A stretch of 64,000 bases of DNA from Bryoerythrophyllum caledonicum (taxonomy: Eukaryota > Streptophyta > Bryopsida > Pottiales > Pottiaceae). The stretch spans positions 3,331,560-3,395,559 of the forward strand of contig OZ020525.1 of the NCBI GenBank assembly GCA_963971425.1, read 5' to 3'. A program made the translations under genes and the position numbers. Shown piece after piece: positions 62,701 through 64,000 of the stretch (position 1 is its first letter; each line of letters opens with the position of its first letter). Below the pieces are notes generated by a model. It had not been told where the DNA came from. It was given only the letters and a program-made list of their open reading frames with translations, and made no database searches.

Positions 62701-62841
62701 GCAAATGGTGGTGGCGAAATCGAGAATGGAGCCCAGGAGAGTAGTAAAAGTGCCTCAAAGGTAGGGTTGCAGAAGAAGGAGAAGAAGAAGAAGAAGAAGA
62801 CGAAGAAGGCAAATAGAAGAGCGTCTTTAGGGTCCAGGTAG
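56765..62841 (+). CDS. UTP13: UTP13 / TBL3, WD40 subunit of the U3 small-subunit processome
   Basis: Fourteen exons give 940 residues: 56765-57064, 57746-57928, 58127-58276, 58379-58587, 58697-58979, 59176-59310, 59541-59659, 60168-60330, 60535-60781, 60888-60964, 61071-61190, 61364-61494, 61778-61952, 62311-62841. All phases agree. UTP13 is a UTP-B subunit with two WD40 propellers that works in pre-18S rRNA processing in the nucleolus. WD repeats run from about residue 15 to 650, with endings such as IKHWDL, VLVWDT, VRVWDL, VNVWNL, VRIWNA, IKLWNI, AKVWRL and IKIWSL. The Utp13 C-terminal domain (about 670-815) includes WVKAIQLAFELRRPFRVLKVF and ELMEGIVPYTKRHLSRIDRLSRN. A low-complexity acidic tail follows and then a strongly basic end (QKKEKKKKKKTKKANRR), a likely nucleolar signal. 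Confidence 0.93.
59325..59510 (+). repeat. Telomere-like motifs and 49-base minisatellite in UTP13 intron 6
   Basis: GTTTAGGGTTTAGGGTTTAG at the left edge is followed by about 2.5 units of a 49-base repeat containing CATTGTTTGTTCCAATATG and GAAGGGTTAAGGGTTTAGA. TTTAGGG is the plant telomere unit. Confidence 0.75.
59945..60115 (+). repeat. Dispersed intronic repeat, copy 4 (UTP13 intron)
   Basis: It contains TAGTAGAAGAGCTTGGTGGT and a second internal copy of the core (GGAAGAGCTTGGTGATCTCT), preceded by a CTACTCTTCCTCGCTC stretch. Confidence 0.6.
61580..61690 (+). repeat. Dispersed intronic repeat, copy 5 (UTP13 intron)
   Basis: CTAGACTACTCTTTCCTCAC is followed by AATAGAAGAGCTTGATGG and TCCTTCAATTTAGTCC, in the same order as copies 1 and 4. 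Confidence 0.6.
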
Positions 62842-63476
62842 GAGGATCCAAGTTTTGTACTTTGTCATCTAGGATTAATGAAGCGATTTTTTGTTTTCTT
62901 TCCATTTTGCTTGTGTTTGTGAATTGGCTGGTTTTGTGGTCTTCAAGTGGAGGACTCGAAACACTAGCTCAGCAGGGGCACCCATGTGAGGAAGTGACCC
63001 TGCTTTTCATCTGATGGAAAGGACCTGTGCATAAGTCCACAATTCGGTTGTCATACCTTTCACAAAGGCTGCATAATGGGTACTAAAAAAACCAAATTCG
63101 CCACAACCAATCATAATTGTATCATCAAAGTGGGTGTCTTTATTGGAGGGTGCTGTACATACACTATAGTTTCAAAGAATGATAGATATCTTCAAATTGA
63201 CCATGTCCTTCCAACTTCTGCCCTAACCCTGGTCACATCCTACAATTTCATGCTTGCCATAAGAATCATCACCAAACCTGAAACTAAGCTAATACAGACT
63301 AATGAGAGACATAATAATGTATATACTACCACAAAGACCTCGATCAAACTACTACACCTGAATTAGGGGACATAATATATACTACCACAAAGACCTGAAT
63401 GAGGGAACATAATATCAACTCATCAGTAATAGTATGTATGAATATATAAATATATAAATTAGAACTGGTTGTTCTA
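62842..63476. other. Convergent 3' flanks of UTP13 and the F-box gene
   Basis: The region includes a short near-direct repeat ATATACTACCACAAAGACCT at about 63320 and 63375. No gene was recognised. Confidence 0.4.
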
Positions 63477-64000
63477 TCAAATGGACGCATCCAGCATGGG
63501 ATCCACAAACAAGCCCCGGATGGAAAACTTGAGGAAGTTGGTGCTGAGCGGGCACTTGGGCAGCCACCGCCACTCCGTTTGTGGCTTGGAGAAATCAAAC
63601 ACCAGCACCTGCACACAACGTCACCTCCAACGTCAGGCCACTTGAGACAACAGATCTCCATCCTCTCTAGACAGAAAATAGTCACTTGCATGGGAGGAGA
63701 GAGTATTATACTACACCAAAACAGGAGGCTGGAGCTTTGGATGGCTTGACAAAAACTTCAGTTGCTGATGGTACCTTGGTGTGGGAGTCCTTGTAGAAGT
63801 AGATGAAGTCGCCATGCCCGGCGCACTTGAGATCTGACGCGGTCTTCTCCTTGAAGAAGAACTGGAAGTAGTGGTGCGGCATCTTCTCGACCTCCACCCA
63901 CTCCTTCCCCTTCCCCTCGTTCTGCTGCTGGAGCTCCCAGATGTGCACGTGCTCGCATATGCGCTCCGTGCCCACGCCGCCCACCAGGAACAGCCGGTTG
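63477..64000 (-). CDS. F-box/kelch-type protein, C-terminal part (runs off the window)
   Basis: Two exons are seen on the minus strand: 64000-63775 (continues beyond the window) and 63608-63477, joined in phase 0. The piece of about 118 residues reads NRLFLVGGVG, ICEHVHIWELQ, WVEVEKMPHHYFQFFF, CAGHGDFIYFYKDS, VLVFDFSKPQTEWRWLPKCP and a short tail ending DPMLDASI. This pattern of a GWE-like strand, MPHxxFQ, a Gly-Asp strand and WRWLPKCP is typical of the last kelch blades of plant F-box proteins of the UFO/LCR group, which select substrates for SCF ubiquitin ligases. The F-box itself would lie outside the window, so the call rests on the kelch part only. The long intron-free 3' region ends at TGA (63479-63477). 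Confidence 0.65.

Overview
This window reads as nuclear DNA of a land plant. It holds intron-rich genes of plant-type families: a UCK/UPRT fusion, a GT47 glycosyltransferase of the MUR3 type, a CERES-like eIF4E-binding protein, an F-box/kelch protein and a TMEM192/FIP1-like protein. TTTAGGG-type telomeric motifs occur in introns and flanks, and there are two nuclear tRNA genes and many plant transposon families. I cannot name the species. The short gene spacing and the Dualen-like LINE would fit a non-seed plant, but this is a guess.

Layout. 1-9664: the 3' part of a long LINE (+), split by an apparently intact PIF/Harbinger transposon (795-4039). 9665-12425: a degenerate LINE ORF1-like remnant (-), a 1.1-kb decayed GAA tract and the 3' end of an old LINE (-). 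13286-15864: SGF29 (+). 16173-20826: uridine kinase/UPRT fusion (+), with a Tourist-like MITE in an intron. 21158-22750: MUR3-like glycosyltransferase (-). 23-30 kb: gene-poor, with a second, dead PIF/Harbinger copy. 30809-33238: a protein with a low-molecular-weight tyrosine phosphatase fold that lacks the catalytic Cys (-). 33603-33768: closely spaced tRNA-Ala and tRNA-Ser (-). 34141-37081: TMEM192/FIP1-like gene (-). 37172-41323: large inverted duplication carrying two copies of the promoter and first exon of a TIM17/22/23-family gene. The full gene (+) is 40710-42887. 44462-49273: CERES-like gene (+). 49850-56545: transposon nest with three LINE copies, three TA-flanked MITE-like elements and a pure (GAA)329 array. 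56765-62841: UTP13 (+). 63477-64000: 3' end of an F-box/kelch gene (-).

Exons were placed by hand from reading frame, GT/AG borders and phase. For SGF29, the kinase/UPRT gene, the TMEM192-like gene, the TIM-family gene, the CERES-like gene, the phosphatase-like gene and UTP13, all exon lengths add up to an open frame.

The most notable system is the LINE family. It combines an N-terminal EEP (APE-type) endonuclease, reverse transcriptase, RNase H and a C-terminal CCHC/RHN/KPD restriction-like endonuclease, so it carries two endonucleases as in the Dualen/RandI group. Three of the five copies end in TTC repeats directly after the 3' UTR, and a fourth ends in a decayed form of such a tract. In three copies a stem-loop, or its remnant, precedes the repeat. 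In one copy the tail has grown to 987 bases of perfect repeat. The host genes are unrelated housekeeping genes: chromatin (SGF29), pyrimidine salvage, cell wall, translation (CERES), rRNA processing (UTP13) and organelle import. They do not form a pathway.
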